From NCBI GenBank assembly GCA_021647585.1, contig JAKIUK010000019.1, forward strand, positions 1 to 58,385: a stretch of DNA of 58,385 bases, in the 5' to 3' direction. Positions 1-7,925 of this stretch are shown in pieces (position 1 is the first letter of the stretch; the number at the start of each line of letters is the position of its first letter). This DNA comes from Methylococcaceae bacterium. Its GTDB lineage: Bacteria > Pseudomonadota > Gammaproteobacteria > Methylococcales > Methylomonadaceae. The notes beneath the pieces are model-generated. The model made no database searches and was not told the DNA's origin. It worked only from the letters and a program-made list of their open reading frames with translations. Made by a program: the position numbers and the translations under genes.

Positions 1-590
1 AGAAACTTACAGAGTCCCTGTTTAATGAATAAATAGTTTGATAGTTGGTTGAATTGAATTTTAGCCAGGCAAAAAAAGAACCCCTTTCAATAGTTGCAAA
101 AGATAATTTGATCTGATGGCGAGATAGGTCAGACCGGCTCATTCAGAACCTGTTTAATACATTGGCCATAATAGGCCGTATGGATGATGAGGAGTATGAG
201 CGCAGATAACCATCAGGGCCAGGAAGTCAAATACTTCCATAAACAGGCCGAATATATGAGAGCAATGATTTTCTCTCTCATCAATGATTAAATATCTTGC
301 AAAACGGGGTGGGTCCATATATGTATTGAATGCAGAAAATGCAGGAGCATTTTTCTGTCTCGCCCAGATTTTCCACAAAATCCGTTCTCAACTGATTTTT
401 CTATGATGAAGGTGTTGATATTTTTGTGTTAGATATACTAAACAAAGCAGAAATTTCAATCATGCGACGAGATGGGTAAATAATGTGTTAACGTCTGTTT
501 TGTTAATAAATATATCGTCTTTATTGCCCTGTTCTTGTCGAGGCTTATAAAAAAACCGCTAACTTGACAACTTATGCAATAAAGCAACAA
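1..590. other. Left-edge region without a recognisable gene
   Basis: I see no convincing gene here. A minus-strand reading frame of 74 codons at 154-378 resembles no family I know and runs into a repeat. Positions 325-403 look like the right end of a repeat family: a stretch close to one inside the element at 40827-41088 (gaatgcaga, two variable bases, atgcaggagca) is followed by the 44-base block that recurs at 52116. The region may be the remains of a mobile element whose other end lies outside the window. Confidence 0.4.
360..403 (+). repeat. 44-bp dispersed repeat, copy 1
   Basis: Positions 360-403 are identical to 52116-52159, from tcgcccagattttcc to actgatttttcta. The last part (ctgatttttcta) also closes the MITE-like element at 40827-41088 and, with one change, the one at 19568-19877. 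This suggests a shared right end of a mobile repeat family. Confidence 0.75.
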
Positions 591-603
591 TCGTTAATAA
601 CGA
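591..603. promoter_or_regulatory. Palindrome upstream of the antitoxin gene, candidate operator
   Basis: The 13-mer TCGTTAATAACGA is a perfect inverted repeat with a one-base centre, ending 13 bases before the antitoxin start. Phd/YefM and VapB antitoxins commonly repress their own operon by binding short palindromes at this place. The assignment is inferred from position and symmetry only. A TTGACA hexamer at 564-569 lies just upstream, but I see no good -10 partner at normal spacing. Confidence 0.4.
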
Positions 604-616
604 ATAAGTAGAAAAC

Positions 617-859
617 ATGCAAACAATTCAAGTAGGCCAATTAAAATCTGAGTTTTCTTCCGTATTAGAGCGTGTTCATAAGGATGGTGAAACCTTTGTT
701 ATTGAATTTGGGAAAAAACATAAAAAAATTGCCATGATAGTTCCATACCAAGAACAGCCTAAAAAAAGGGTTTTTGGGCAATTAAAAGGTAAGTTAAATA
801 TTCCTGATGATTTTGATGAAGAGTCCGTAGAGAATAATAAAATATTTTACGGAAGTTAG
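617..859 (+). CDS. Type II antitoxin, Phd/YefM (prevent-host-death) family
   Basis: This 80-residue protein begins with the usual Phd/YefM pattern: a short strand (QTIQVGQLKSEF) leading into a helix, then a GETFVIEFGKKHKKIAMIVPY segment that matches the second half of the DNA-binding fold. The acidic C-terminal part (IPDDFDEESVE) is where such antitoxins wrap their toxin. The PIN-domain toxin reading frame starts 6 bases after the stop, the standard antitoxin-toxin order. In this family the antitoxin neutralises the toxin and represses the operon; the palindrome at 591-603 is a candidate operator. The antitoxin is intact although its toxin is frameshifted. Family call good, specific name not assigned. 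Confidence 0.85.
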   Translation: MQTIQVGQLKSEFSSVLERVHKDGETFVIEFGKKHKKIAMIVPYQEQPKKRVFGQLKGKLNIPDDFDEESVENNKIFYGS

Positions 860-865
860 AAAAAT

Positions 866-1238
866 ATGAATATTATTATTGATACGCATGTTTTTTTTAT
901 GGCTGCTAAATGAGCCATCTCGTATAAAATCAAAGCATATGTGTTATATAGAAAATACGGCTAATACAATTTTCTTAAGCTCTATGAGTATTGCTGAATT
1001 GATGATAAAAAAATTAATTGGAAAGTTGAATTTTAATTTTGATATTATGGTAATGACTGAAAATATGGGGTTAGAAGTACTAAGCTTTAACGGTGTTGAT
1101 GCGATACAACTTGGAGGACTTCAACTTCATAATAAAGACCCATTCGACCGAATGATTATTTCGCAAGCATTAGCCAATAAATTTACTATCATTAGTTATG
1201 ATAGTAAATTCGAGTGTTATGACTGTAAACTGATATAG
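866..1238 (+). pseudogene. PIN-domain (VapC-like) toxin, frameshifted at a T run
   Basis: From ATG 866 the frame reads MNIIIDTHVFF and then hits TGA at 911. In the next frame the protein continues WLLNEPSRIKSK to 1238. With seven instead of eight T residues at 891-898 the product would read DTHVFLWLLNEP, the standard start of a VapC/PIN toxin, about 123 residues long. Later PIN landmarks are present: the SIAEL helix with the second acid, and KDPFDRMIISQA followed by TIISYDSKF near the C-terminus. PIN toxins are metal-dependent ribonucleases. The gene may be inactivated, phase-variable at the T run, or a sequencing error. An alternative TTG start at 879 would omit the first catalytic aspartate. 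Confidence 0.8.
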
Positions 1239-1248
1239 AAGCATTACT

Positions 1249-1269
1249 TCCCACTCTTTGCGAGTGGGA
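1249..1269. terminator. Hairpin between convergent genes
   Basis: TCCCACTC at 1249-1256 pairs perfectly with GAGTGGGA at 1262-1269 around a five-base loop. It lies between the toxin gene and the convergent dapD gene, so it may stop transcription in both directions. Neither side has a strong T tract, so it is not a textbook intrinsic terminator. Confidence 0.45.
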
Positions 1270-1282
1270 GCAAATATCCAAA

Positions 1283-2101
1283 TTAATCACGTAACAATTC
1301 GTTAAGCCCTGTTTTACTACGCGTTCTTTCATCTACCTGTTTGATGATGACTGCACAGTATAAGCTGTAGGTACCATCTTTAGAAGGCAAGTTACCAGGC
1401 ACAACAACAGAACCTGCTGGAACACGGCCGTAGATAATTTCATTCGTCATACGATTAAATATTTTTGTGCTTTGACCAATGTAAACACCCATTGAAATAA
1501 CTGCACCTTCTTCAACAACTACGCCTTCAACAATTTCTGAACGTGCGCCGATAAAGCAGTTATCTTCAATAATGGTTGGGCCTGCTTGTAATGGCTCTAA
1601 TACACCACCAATACCTACACCACCGGATAAATGCACGTTTTTACCAATTTGTGCACAAGAACCTACAGATGCCCAGGTATCAACCATAGTGCCGCTGTCT
1701 ACGTAGCCACCAATGTTGACAAAAGAAGGCATTAACACCGCACCCGGTGCGATGTAAGAACCGTGACGAGCGACTGCGTTGGGGACAACACGAACACCGC
1801 CTTTAACAAAATCCTCAGGTGAGTGTGTAGAAAATTTAGCTTCTACTTTATCGTAATAACGGGTATTGCCACCTTCAATAACGCGGTTTTCATTGATTCT
1901 GAAAGAAAGTAAAACGGCTTTTTTTAACCATTGATTAACGACCCATTCGCCGGTGGTTTTTTCTGCAACACGGGCTGTACCCGCATCTAGCATGTTAATT
2001 GCTTCTTCAACGGCTGAGCGGATTTCAGCAGAAACGGTTGTTGGTGAAATGTCACCACGGTTTTCAAATGCTTCGTTAATAATGTTTTCTAGGTTTGACA
2101 T
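1283..2101 (-). CDS. dapD: 2,3,4,5-tetrahydropyridine-2,6-dicarboxylate N-succinyltransferase
   Basis: DapD transfers succinyl from succinyl-CoA to tetrahydrodipicolinate in the succinylase branch of lysine and meso-diaminopimelate synthesis in the cytoplasm. The 272-residue product is almost the usual length (274 in E. coli). It has the helical N-terminal domain followed, from about residue 105 to 225, by hexapeptide-repeat left-handed beta-helix sequence (GSYIAPGAVLMPSFVNIGGYVDSG, then GVGIGGVLEPLQ). It follows dapC by 6 bp on the same strand, so the two consecutive pathway steps appear co-transcribed, with the M48 peptidase gene upstream. Nothing odd seen. Confidence 0.96.
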   Translation of the reverse strand: MSNLENIINEAFENRGDISPTTVSAEIRSAVEEAINMLDAGTARVAEKTTGEWVVNQWLKKAVLLSFRINENRVIEGGNTRYYDKVEAKFSTHSPEDFVKGGVRVVPNAVARHGSYIAPGAVLMPSFVNIGGYVDSGTMVDTWASVGSCAQIGKNVHLSGGVGIGGVLEPLQAGPTIIEDNCFIGARSEIVEGVVVEEGAVISMGVYIGQSTKIFNRMTNEIIYGRVPAGSVVVPGNLPSKDGTYSLYCAVIIKQVDERTRSKTGLNELLRD

Positions 2102-2107
2102 ATATTT

Positions 2108-3307
2108 TTAGTTTAATGTGTTAATGAAATTTTTAATTCGATTTGCGGCTTCTATACATTCTTCTACAGGTGCAACTAAAGCGATTCTGACATGATTTTT
2201 TCCAGGGTTGATACCATTGGCGTCACGGGATAAAAAACTGCCTGGCAAGACGGTTATATTTTCTTGGCGAAATAACTGTTCAGCAAAGGCAGTGTCGTCA
2301 ATAGGTGTTTTGAGCCAGATATAAAAGCTTGCGGGTGGTTTATTGATGCTACAAACATTCGCCAATATATCTATAAAAGCAGTAAATTTTTGTCTATATA
2401 AAATTCTGTTTTCTTTGACATGTTGTTCATCTTTCCATGCGGCAGCACTTGCGTATTGAGTGGGTAGTGGAAGGGCGCAACCTTGGTATGTTCTGTACTG
2501 AAAATATTTTTTTAATATTTCAGCATCGCCTGCTATAAAACCAGACCTTAAGCCGGGTGCATTGGAGCGTTTAGATAGACTTTGAAACATTACACAGCGT
2601 TGAAATGAAGTATTCCCCATGCTATAAGCTGTTTCTAATAACCCCTGTGGTGGATTATTCTCATCATCATATATTTCTGTGTAGCATTCATCTGAAGCAA
2701 TGATAAAGTCATGTTTTTCAGCTAAGCGGATCAGTTTTTGCTGTTGATTGCATGAAATAACATTACCTGTAGGATTACCTGGTGAACAGATGAAAAGCAG
2801 TTGACAACGTTGCCATATCTCATCAGGGACAGAGTCAAAGTCGGGTAAATATGCTGTTTCTTCTGTAGTATTCAGATAATAAGGTTCAGCGCCAGCCAGG
2901 AGAGCGGCACCCTCGTAAATTTGATAAAACGGATTTGGCATGATGACGATGGCATCAGGTACAGACGAGTCAACAACTGCTTGAGCAAAAGAAAATAAAG
3001 CCTCACGGGTGCCACTGACAGGTAAAACTTGATTCTCTGCTGCTATATTTTTTTCTGGAATATTAAAGCGTTGTCTTATCCAGTCAGCTATGGCTATCCT
3101 GAGTTCAGGTATGCCCTTGGTCGTTGGGTAGTTAGCCATACCCTGTAATTGCTTAGTTAGTTCCTCATGTATAAAAGCAGGTGTAGTATGTTTGGGTTCG
3201 CCTATAGATAAAGCAATATGTGATTTGTCTATTGGTGTTATCCCCTGTTTTAGTTGGTTGAGCTTTTCAAAAGGATAAGGATGTAACAATTCTAAATTTG
3301 GGTTCAT
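2108..3307 (-). CDS. dapC: Succinyldiaminopimelate transaminase
   Basis: A fold-type I PLP aminotransferase of 399 residues. Visible landmarks are SPGNPTGN at 175-182, the PLP-ring aspartate in SDECYTEIY at about 206, the Schiff-base lysine K246 in SLSKRSNAPG, and the C-terminal arginine in NHVRIALVAP. DapC converts N-succinyl-2-amino-6-ketopimelate to N-succinyl-LL-diaminopimelate using glutamate. The assignment over other class I/II aminotransferases rests mainly on the neighbour: dapD begins 6 bp downstream and acts one step earlier in the pathway. The start lies 10 bp after the stop of the upstream peptidase gene, consistent with one transcript. Confidence 0.9.
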   Translation of the reverse strand: MNPNLELLHPYPFEKLNQLKQGITPIDKSHIALSIGEPKHTTPAFIHEELTKQLQGMANYPTTKGIPELRIAIADWIRQRFNIPEKNIAAENQVLPVSGTREALFSFAQAVVDSSVPDAIVIMPNPFYQIYEGAALLAGAEPYYLNTTEETAYLPDFDSVPDEIWQRCQLLFICSPGNPTGNVISCNQQQKLIRLAEKHDFIIASDECYTEIYDDENNPPQGLLETAYSMGNTSFQRCVMFQSLSKRSNAPGLRSGFIAGDAEILKKYFQYRTYQGCALPLPTQYASAAAWKDEQHVKENRILYRQKFTAFIDILANVCSINKPPASFYIWLKTPIDDTAFAEQLFRQENITVLPGSFLSRDANGINPGKNHVRIALVAPVEECIEAANRIKNFINTLN

Positions 3308-3317
3308 TTAATCAAGG

Positions 3318-4100
3318 TTATTTAGTACAACGAGGTCTTTTGCCAATTGATTGGGCTTGTTGATAAAACTGCATGGCTTTTGACATATGCTCAGATAAAT
3401 CTTTGATACGGGTATCGTGTGAAGGATGAGTAGACATGAATTCCGCGGGTTGTTGAGCTTTACCAGCCTGATCCATTTTTTTCCATAAGTTGATGCTTTG
3501 CCTTGGATCAAAACCGGCTTTGGCCATTAAATCCAAGCCAATAATATCGGCTTCACTTTCATGTGTTCTGCTGAAAGGTAAAATAATACCGTATTGGGCG
3601 CCGATACCCAGTGAACTGACTGCAAGTTGACCTAAAGCTGAGGTTGGGCTGCTAACTGCGGATATAAGGGCAACCCCCTGGTTAATAGCCGTTTTTTGAG
3701 ACATACGTTCATTGCTGTGCCTGGCAAGAACATGACCTACTTCATGGCCAATAACAGTTGCAAGCTGGTCTTGATTTTCAACCATTTTAATTAGGCCGGT
3801 ATGAACGCCAATTTTATTACCCGGTAATGCAAAAGCATTTAAAGAGTCATCTTCAAACACGACTACTTCCCAATCTCCTCCCGTTTCATGAGTAATGGCT
3901 TCGGCAATACAGGCGGCAAATTGGTTATATCGACTGTTTTTACTGAGTGGTTTTTTAGTTTTTAAATTATCAAAAGCCTGCAGCCCCATTTGATTTAATT
4001 GTGAGTCAGGCATGTAAATAAATTGTGATCTACCAGTTGGACTAGTTGCACAAGCGGATAGAAAACAGCAAAATAGAATTAAGACTATTTTATTTGACAT
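3318..4100 (-). CDS. M48-family metalloprotease, lipoprotein
   Basis: A 260-residue zinc peptidase. The first 17 residues form a lipoprotein signal ending in the lipobox LSAC (C17). The zinc motif HEVGH is at 119-123, and the third ligand is in the ESEAD motif at 181-185, typical of M48B/LoiP-BepA-like peptidases. Such proteins act at the inner face of the outer membrane in protein quality control. The protein lacks the TPR region of BepA, so it is closer to the short LoiP/YcaL type. It is first in an apparent operon with dapC and dapD; a promoter candidate lies at 4152-4181. The exact substrate cannot be read from sequence. Confidence 0.9.
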   Translation of the reverse strand: MSNKIVLILFCCFLSACATSPTGRSQFIYMPDSQLNQMGLQAFDNLKTKKPLSKNSRYNQFAACIAEAITHETGGDWEVVVFEDDSLNAFALPGNKIGVHTGLIKMVENQDQLATVIGHEVGHVLARHSNERMSQKTAINQGVALISAVSSPTSALGQLAVSSLGIGAQYGIILPFSRTHESEADIIGLDLMAKAGFDPRQSINLWKKMDQAGKAQQPAEFMSTHPSHDTRIKDLSEHMSKAMQFYQQAQSIGKRPRCTK

Positions 4101-4151
4101 AAGACTGATGTTTTGATGAAAAAGGGGTATTTTAACGTAACTAACAGCTTA

Positions 4152-4181
4152 TTTATAGGAGGAACTTCTCTTCGTTATCAA
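4152..4181 (-). promoter_or_regulatory. Candidate sigma-70 promoter for the peptidase-dapC-dapD unit
   Basis: On the minus strand TTGATA (4176-4181) and TATAAA (4152-4157) are separated by 18 bases, placing the transcript start near 4145, about 45 bases before the peptidase ATG. The match is good but predicted by eye. The rest of 4101-4446 holds only a weak plus-strand frame (4113-4364) that I do not trust, so I regard it as non-coding. Confidence 0.5.
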
Positions 4182-4446
4182 GCACTAAGTATTAAGGTTA
4201 GTAACTTTATTCCATCAAATCACATAATATCTTCAATGCAGAGTCAGAAATTTACAGGACTTTTATCAGCTGCAGGTTGCAATATCTGTATTGGTGGCCT
4301 GATACTTTCTCCAAGGCCTACGGATGGTATCTTAAGTAAGCCTGGTAGAAGAAACTTGTGGTAAGCTCATGGCCATGTATATTTGTGTTTTATTTTAAAA
4401 CTAATTAAATCAGCTGAATACAATATATTATTTTTCTGTTAATTCA

Positions 4447-4743
4447 ATGAATACATATGATTCTAGGCAAAAAGGCAATCGTCAGTCTGAACGTCGTTCA
4501 AAGGAACGACGTATTATAGCGTATCCATTTGGTAGTGCTGACTGGCTTAAGGCGATTAAGCAGAACTATTTGCTATGGCCAAAACTGGATAGACGTCTTC
4601 AGGATAGAAGGCAAAAGCTTAGACGTATTAAAAATACAGGGCAATCAAAAACCTCAGTAGCCACTAAAAAACTGCATAACATACTGACGAGTGAAGAAAA
4701 ACAGATGTTAAATGAATTATTTCGTTCTGATGTTTCGGAATGA
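4447..4743 (+). CDS. Small basic hypothetical protein
   Basis: I do not recognise this 98-residue protein. It is strongly basic, with repeated Arg-rich blocks (SERRSKERRI near 15-24, and KLDRRLQDRRQKLRRIK near 46-62), and has a more acidic C-terminus (LTSEEKQMLNELF). There is no signal peptide or membrane segment, so it should be cytoplasmic. The Arg-rich blocks could bind nucleic acid or membranes, but that is speculation. It stands alone between divergent and convergent minus-strand genes. Codon use looks like its neighbours and there is no competing frame, so I think it is a real gene of unknown function. Confidence 0.55.
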   Translation: MNTYDSRQKGNRQSERRSKERRIIAYPFGSADWLKAIKQNYLLWPKLDRRLQDRRQKLRRIKNTGQSKTSVATKKLHNILTSEEKQMLNELFRSDVSE

Positions 4744-4880
4744 ATTAAAAATAATGACTATTAACCTATCGTAGTTTATTCTAGATTTTGACGTTTGTAG
4801 GTTAATTTCATATACGGTGTCATGCCGACCAAAGGGAGAAATCTTGAGTCTAAGCATAACCTGAGTAACAATATTTTCGG

Positions 4881-4987
4881 TAATTGCTCCTCGACAACTG
4901 CTCCTGCGTTGTTCTACTACACACCATCCAAGGTGTTATGCATTACCCTACCTTCTGCATCCTTGTCGATCATATGCAATCTCCAAA
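4881..4987 (-). repeat. GGA-hairpin repeat, minus-strand copy
   Basis: Read on the minus strand, this stretch has five GGA motifs in about 105 bases: TTGGAGA, AAGGATG, TTGGATG, CAGGAGC and GAGGAGC. The TTGGAT loop sits on a perfect five-pair stem at 4921-4936 (ACACC/GGTGT). The ending aggagcaatta matches the unit of the tandem array at 21224. It lies directly after the stop of the BNR lipoprotein gene on the same strand, so it would be part of that gene's 3' untranslated RNA. A plus-strand frame at 4822-5013 overlaps it and is probably not a gene. The rest of 4744-4994 shows nothing else. Confidence 0.6.
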
Positions 4988-4994
4988 GCGACTG

Positions 4995-6194
4995 TTATAT
5001 TTTTATAAGCTGATGACCTTCATTTTTTGAAGTCCATGATAAGAAAATATCAGTGTTATTTGTGATCAGTTTAGGGTGACTGTTTTTAGATTGTGACTTT
5101 AATCCTGTTGCTTTGTCTGTCCATGTCTTGCCTCGATCTAGCGAATTTTTGATGTGTAAGGTGGTTTGTACCCCATCAAATTCTTTCCATACAACTACGA
5201 CGCGTTGTTTTAGCGCGATAACGTCAGGATGGCTGGGTATATGATTAATATTGCCTAATGTTATCGGTGCTGATACTGTTTTTCCAAAATCATCAGTATG
5301 TCCATAAAAAATACCTTGGCGTGTGTCTCCTAAAGTAAACCAGGTTAAGTGAGTACGATTTTTATCATCTATGGCGATTGATGGTCCATGCTCGGGGCAG
5401 GCTTCAATTTTCCAGTTATCATGAGTTACACGTTGTGGTTTTTGCCATCTACCCATTTTGTCCATTTGTATCAGTGCATGATCGCGAACTCCATTGTTAT
5501 AAACCATGCGAGCAAGAATGACGGGTTTGTCATTAGCCGAAAAAGTGGTTGCAGTACGACAGCATGAGCAAATTCCCCCACTGATAAACTTATTATTGAA
5601 TTGTGAGTTATCTGACTGTTTTTTTTTGCTGTAGTAAAGAGACAATACACCCGCACCCCTTGTTTTATCATGTGACTGATGGCGCATGTCATGCCAAAAA
5701 ATGTAAAGGGTATCCTCTTTATCAATGAGCATTTTATCCATATAGTGCTTAGCTGTCTGGGCATGATCACTGATTAGGGACGGTATGCTGAATGTTTGTC
5801 CATTATCATCAGAATAGCTATAAAAGCTGGTTGATTTTTGTTCTGCATCGGCATAATAAAGCACATTGATACGCCCTGAATTACTGATCTCAATTGCAGG
5901 TGGATTCTCAGGCCAGGCAGTGATTTTTTGCTCTGTAGTATTGATTCTGACCGGTGTGCTGTATGTTTTTCCTTTATCGATTGAATAATCTACGTAAACA
6001 GCATGTTTTGTTGGGGTCAGGCGCCATAAGCGACCATCAGGAGCAAAATTTACCGTTACTGTGGAATTTAGTATTTCAAGGGAATGGGCTTTAGATTTAT
6101 TAATATTTGCATTACTCTGGCAACCCCCGGCTATCAAAAGAATTAGCGAATAGAGAAGAAGCGATGGAGAGGTGCGTTTAGTTGTATTTAGCAT
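4995..6194 (-). CDS. BNR/Asp-box repeat lipoprotein with CSCC motif (sialidase-like fold)
   Basis: A 399-residue secreted protein with a lipoprotein-type signal (LLIAGGC, Cys at about 25). Several Asp-box repeats mark a beta-propeller: SIDKGKTYS, SDDNGQTFS, TDDFGKTVS and SLDRGKTWT. Annotation tools would call it an exo-alpha-sialidase, but I see no evidence for sialic acid chemistry. A cysteine cluster C209-S-C-C (ICSCCRT) and a later ACPEHG with C266 are shared with the paralogue at 41083-42315, so they are likely functional, perhaps for binding a metal; this is inference. Upstream on the same strand lies an outer-membrane barrel gene with a Fur-like site, separated by a palindromic element at 6307-6456. 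Confidence 0.75.
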   Translation of the reverse strand: MLNTTKRTSPSLLLYSLILLIAGGCQSNANINKSKAHSLEILNSTVTVNFAPDGRLWRLTPTKHAVYVDYSIDKGKTYSTPVRINTTEQKITAWPENPPAIEISNSGRINVLYYADAEQKSTSFYSYSDDNGQTFSIPSLISDHAQTAKHYMDKMLIDKEDTLYIFWHDMRHQSHDKTRGAGVLSLYYSKKKQSDNSQFNNKFISGGICSCCRTATTFSANDKPVILARMVYNNGVRDHALIQMDKMGRWQKPQRVTHDNWKIEACPEHGPSIAIDDKNRTHLTWFTLGDTRQGIFYGHTDDFGKTVSAPITLGNINHIPSHPDVIALKQRVVVVWKEFDGVQTTLHIKNSLDRGKTWTDKATGLKSQSKNSHPKLITNNTDIFLSWTSKNEGHQLIKI

Positions 6195-6306
6195 GAGATA
6201 AAGTGTAAGTAAATTTTTATGTACTGTAAAACTAAAGTTAAATATGTTCGCTAAAAAGAGACCAACTTCCCTGTAAGTAACTCAATGAAATGTCTTCAGC
6301 TGCAGC

Positions 6307-6456
6307 TTAATTCTACTTTGTCAGGTTATAAATGTAGGGTGCGTTGTACGCACCAAAATTATTTTTTTATCTTCCATTACCGAAATGGTGCGTACAACGC
6401 ACCCTACGAAGATACTTTTGTATAGTATCCATTCAAATGTGACGAAGTAGAATTAA
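6307..6456. repeat. MITE-like nested inverted repeat
   Basis: The outer arms 6307-6323 and 6440-6456 are inverted copies of 17 bases with one mismatch (TTAATTCTACTTTGTCA against TTAATTCTACTTCGTCA). Inside, 6334-6355 and 6386-6407 form a perfect 22-bp inverted repeat. The whole 150-bp unit would fold into a long two-level hairpin. It separates two minus-strand genes, and its right arm includes the stop codon of the upstream barrel gene (6453-6455). It could act as a terminator or as an RNA-stabilising structure, or be only a non-autonomous mobile repeat. Confidence 0.75.
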
Positions 6457-7451
6457 AAACTAAAGTTAATGCTACTAATTACACGGTAATCAGGTTCAAC
6501 TTGGTTGCCATTGGTATTTTGTACAATGGGAATGCCAAATGACGCGCCAACACTGACGTTATTTCCGGCTATGAACCTTAGGCCTGGAGAAATATAGGCA
6601 ATATTTCCGCCAGAATTGTTATCTTTAATGTTGCTGTTTTGTTCTTTGTCTCGCCATTCTCCATTAAATTCAATAATTGTATCTAAAGCAAACTTTGGTG
6701 CTTCGTAGCTTACCCCCTTTTGTCCAAGTAATCTGTATGACAAAGCAAAGTTATAGCTAAAAATATCACCTAAGTCGGTATCTTGAGTACCTTCAGAAGC
6801 TATGGTGTAGACCGTACTTGCAGTAATAGAAAGTGCGTCTATTTTCTGGGTAAAAGCCAGACCTAATATGCCATCCCAGGAACCTGAGCCAGGTTGGAAT
6901 TCCGCATCTAGTATTTCAACCTTGCCATCATGAAGTGTACTTCTGCTGGTTTTCCCAGTAGGTGCCTTTATACCTAATAAAGCAGAAATATTAGTACCTT
7001 CATTTTTAAAGAAACGGTATTGACTGTAGAAGGTAGTATCGCCAATTCCTTCAACATTTCCTAAGGATTCAACAGGTGCGCCAGGACCTGCAAAATCATG
7101 CTCTGGTTCTCTAATATCGTGCCTCATAATAAAGGGAACTCGAATACCAATAGTTAAATCATCAGTTAAACCATAAGCGGCTGATATTGAAAGGCTCCAT
7201 AGGGATTCAACACTGTGTAAATCAGCCTCTGCATCTTCTGCACGTAAGTCCTGTAATTTAGCATCAGAATATTCGTTGAATTTGATATATTCGGAACGGA
7301 ACCCCGTAGAAATCATACCTTCGGGTAATGTTATTCCTGATTCAGTGGAAATTGGAGATGCAAGACCTACTCCTAGACCTATGGAGGCATGATCAGCAAG
7401 TACAGTAAAAGGAAGTGTAGTAAAACAAAGGGTGAGTAATTTTTTTGGCAT
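6453..7451 (-). CDS. Outer-membrane beta-barrel protein, phenol-degradation MetA/transporter type
   Basis: I set the start at the ATG at 7451 because it gives a clean signal peptide (MPKKLLTLCFTTLPFTVLA, cut before DH); the frame is open further upstream, but that extension has no signal and would include part of the regulatory region. The mature part alternates aromatic and polar strands (GLTDDLTIGIRVPFI, FYSQYRFF, FALSYRLLG, VSVGASFGIPI) and ends in INFSF, a typical outer-membrane C-terminus. It looks like the family annotated as MetA-pathway or generic transporter. Function unknown. A Fur-box-like sequence at 7512-7530 suggests iron-responsive control, and the BNR lipoprotein downstream may act with it. 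Confidence 0.7.
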   Translation of the reverse strand: MPKKLLTLCFTTLPFTVLADHASIGLGVGLASPISTESGITLPEGMISTGFRSEYIKFNEYSDAKLQDLRAEDAEADLHSVESLWSLSISAAYGLTDDLTIGIRVPFIMRHDIREPEHDFAGPGAPVESLGNVEGIGDTTFYSQYRFFKNEGTNISALLGIKAPTGKTSRSTLHDGKVEILDAEFQPGSGSWDGILGLAFTQKIDALSITASTVYTIASEGTQDTDLGDIFSYNFALSYRLLGQKGVSYEAPKFALDTIIEFNGEWRDKEQNSNIKDNNSGGNIAYISPGLRFIAGNNVSVGASFGIPIVQNTNGNQVEPDYRVISSINFSF

Positions 7452-7511
7452 AGTAGTGAAAGTATTTATTGGAATAGGAATATCTAAAAATAAGCAAAAT
7501 TCATACCAAAT

Positions 7512-7530
7512 GAGAATGATTCCTATTATC
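7512..7530 (-). promoter_or_regulatory. Fur-box-like operator
   Basis: On the minus strand the 19-mer GATAATAGGAATCATTCTC matches the classic Fur consensus GATAATGATAATCATTATC at 15 of 19 positions. It lies 61 bases upstream of the barrel gene start at 7451, where a repressor would act. Site found by eye; regulation by Fur is inferred. Confidence 0.5.
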
Positions 7531-7925
7531 GTACCCAGGTACATGATTTATTCTGGATAGAGCAATTAGCATAGGGTTCCTAACCTAAACTATTGATTTC
7601 ACATCACTAAAAAAATACTCTTTTTTTGAGTAAGTGGGGCAGGGTAGCCTTGAAAGTATTATCAAAACAATAGTTTGAGTTATATCTTCACTGAGTAATA
7701 GATTTTTTAGGATTATTCTAAATAACTAAGTGAAGTCATGAATGTGAAGATAATTATTCAAACAAATAGGTTAAATAACGTATGAAATATAAGTAATTTA
7801 ACATAGTTTAATTATGCTTGTCTTCAACATAGATCGTTCGATGTGTCTTTAGATAAATAAAAACCGGGTTATTTTAGATGTTATTAATATTTGAAAAGAT
7901 AAATTTACTCGGTATAACAGTCGAT

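Noticed and set aside
154..378. Minus-strand open frame of 74 codons
   Set aside because: No family features, no ribosome site, and it overlaps the dispersed repeat region.
564..598. Promoter TTGACA upstream of the antitoxin
   Set aside because: No acceptable -10 hexamer at 16-18 bases; only the palindrome at 591-603 is listed.
4113..4364. Plus-strand open frame of 83 codons
   Set aside because: It overlaps the promoter candidate of the peptidase gene, and its composition does not look like a conserved protein. A GGAGG inside it is not followed by a usable start codon.
4822..5013. Plus-strand open frame of 63 codons
   Set aside because: It covers the minus-strand GGA-hairpin repeat and enters the lipoprotein gene; more likely a chance frame.
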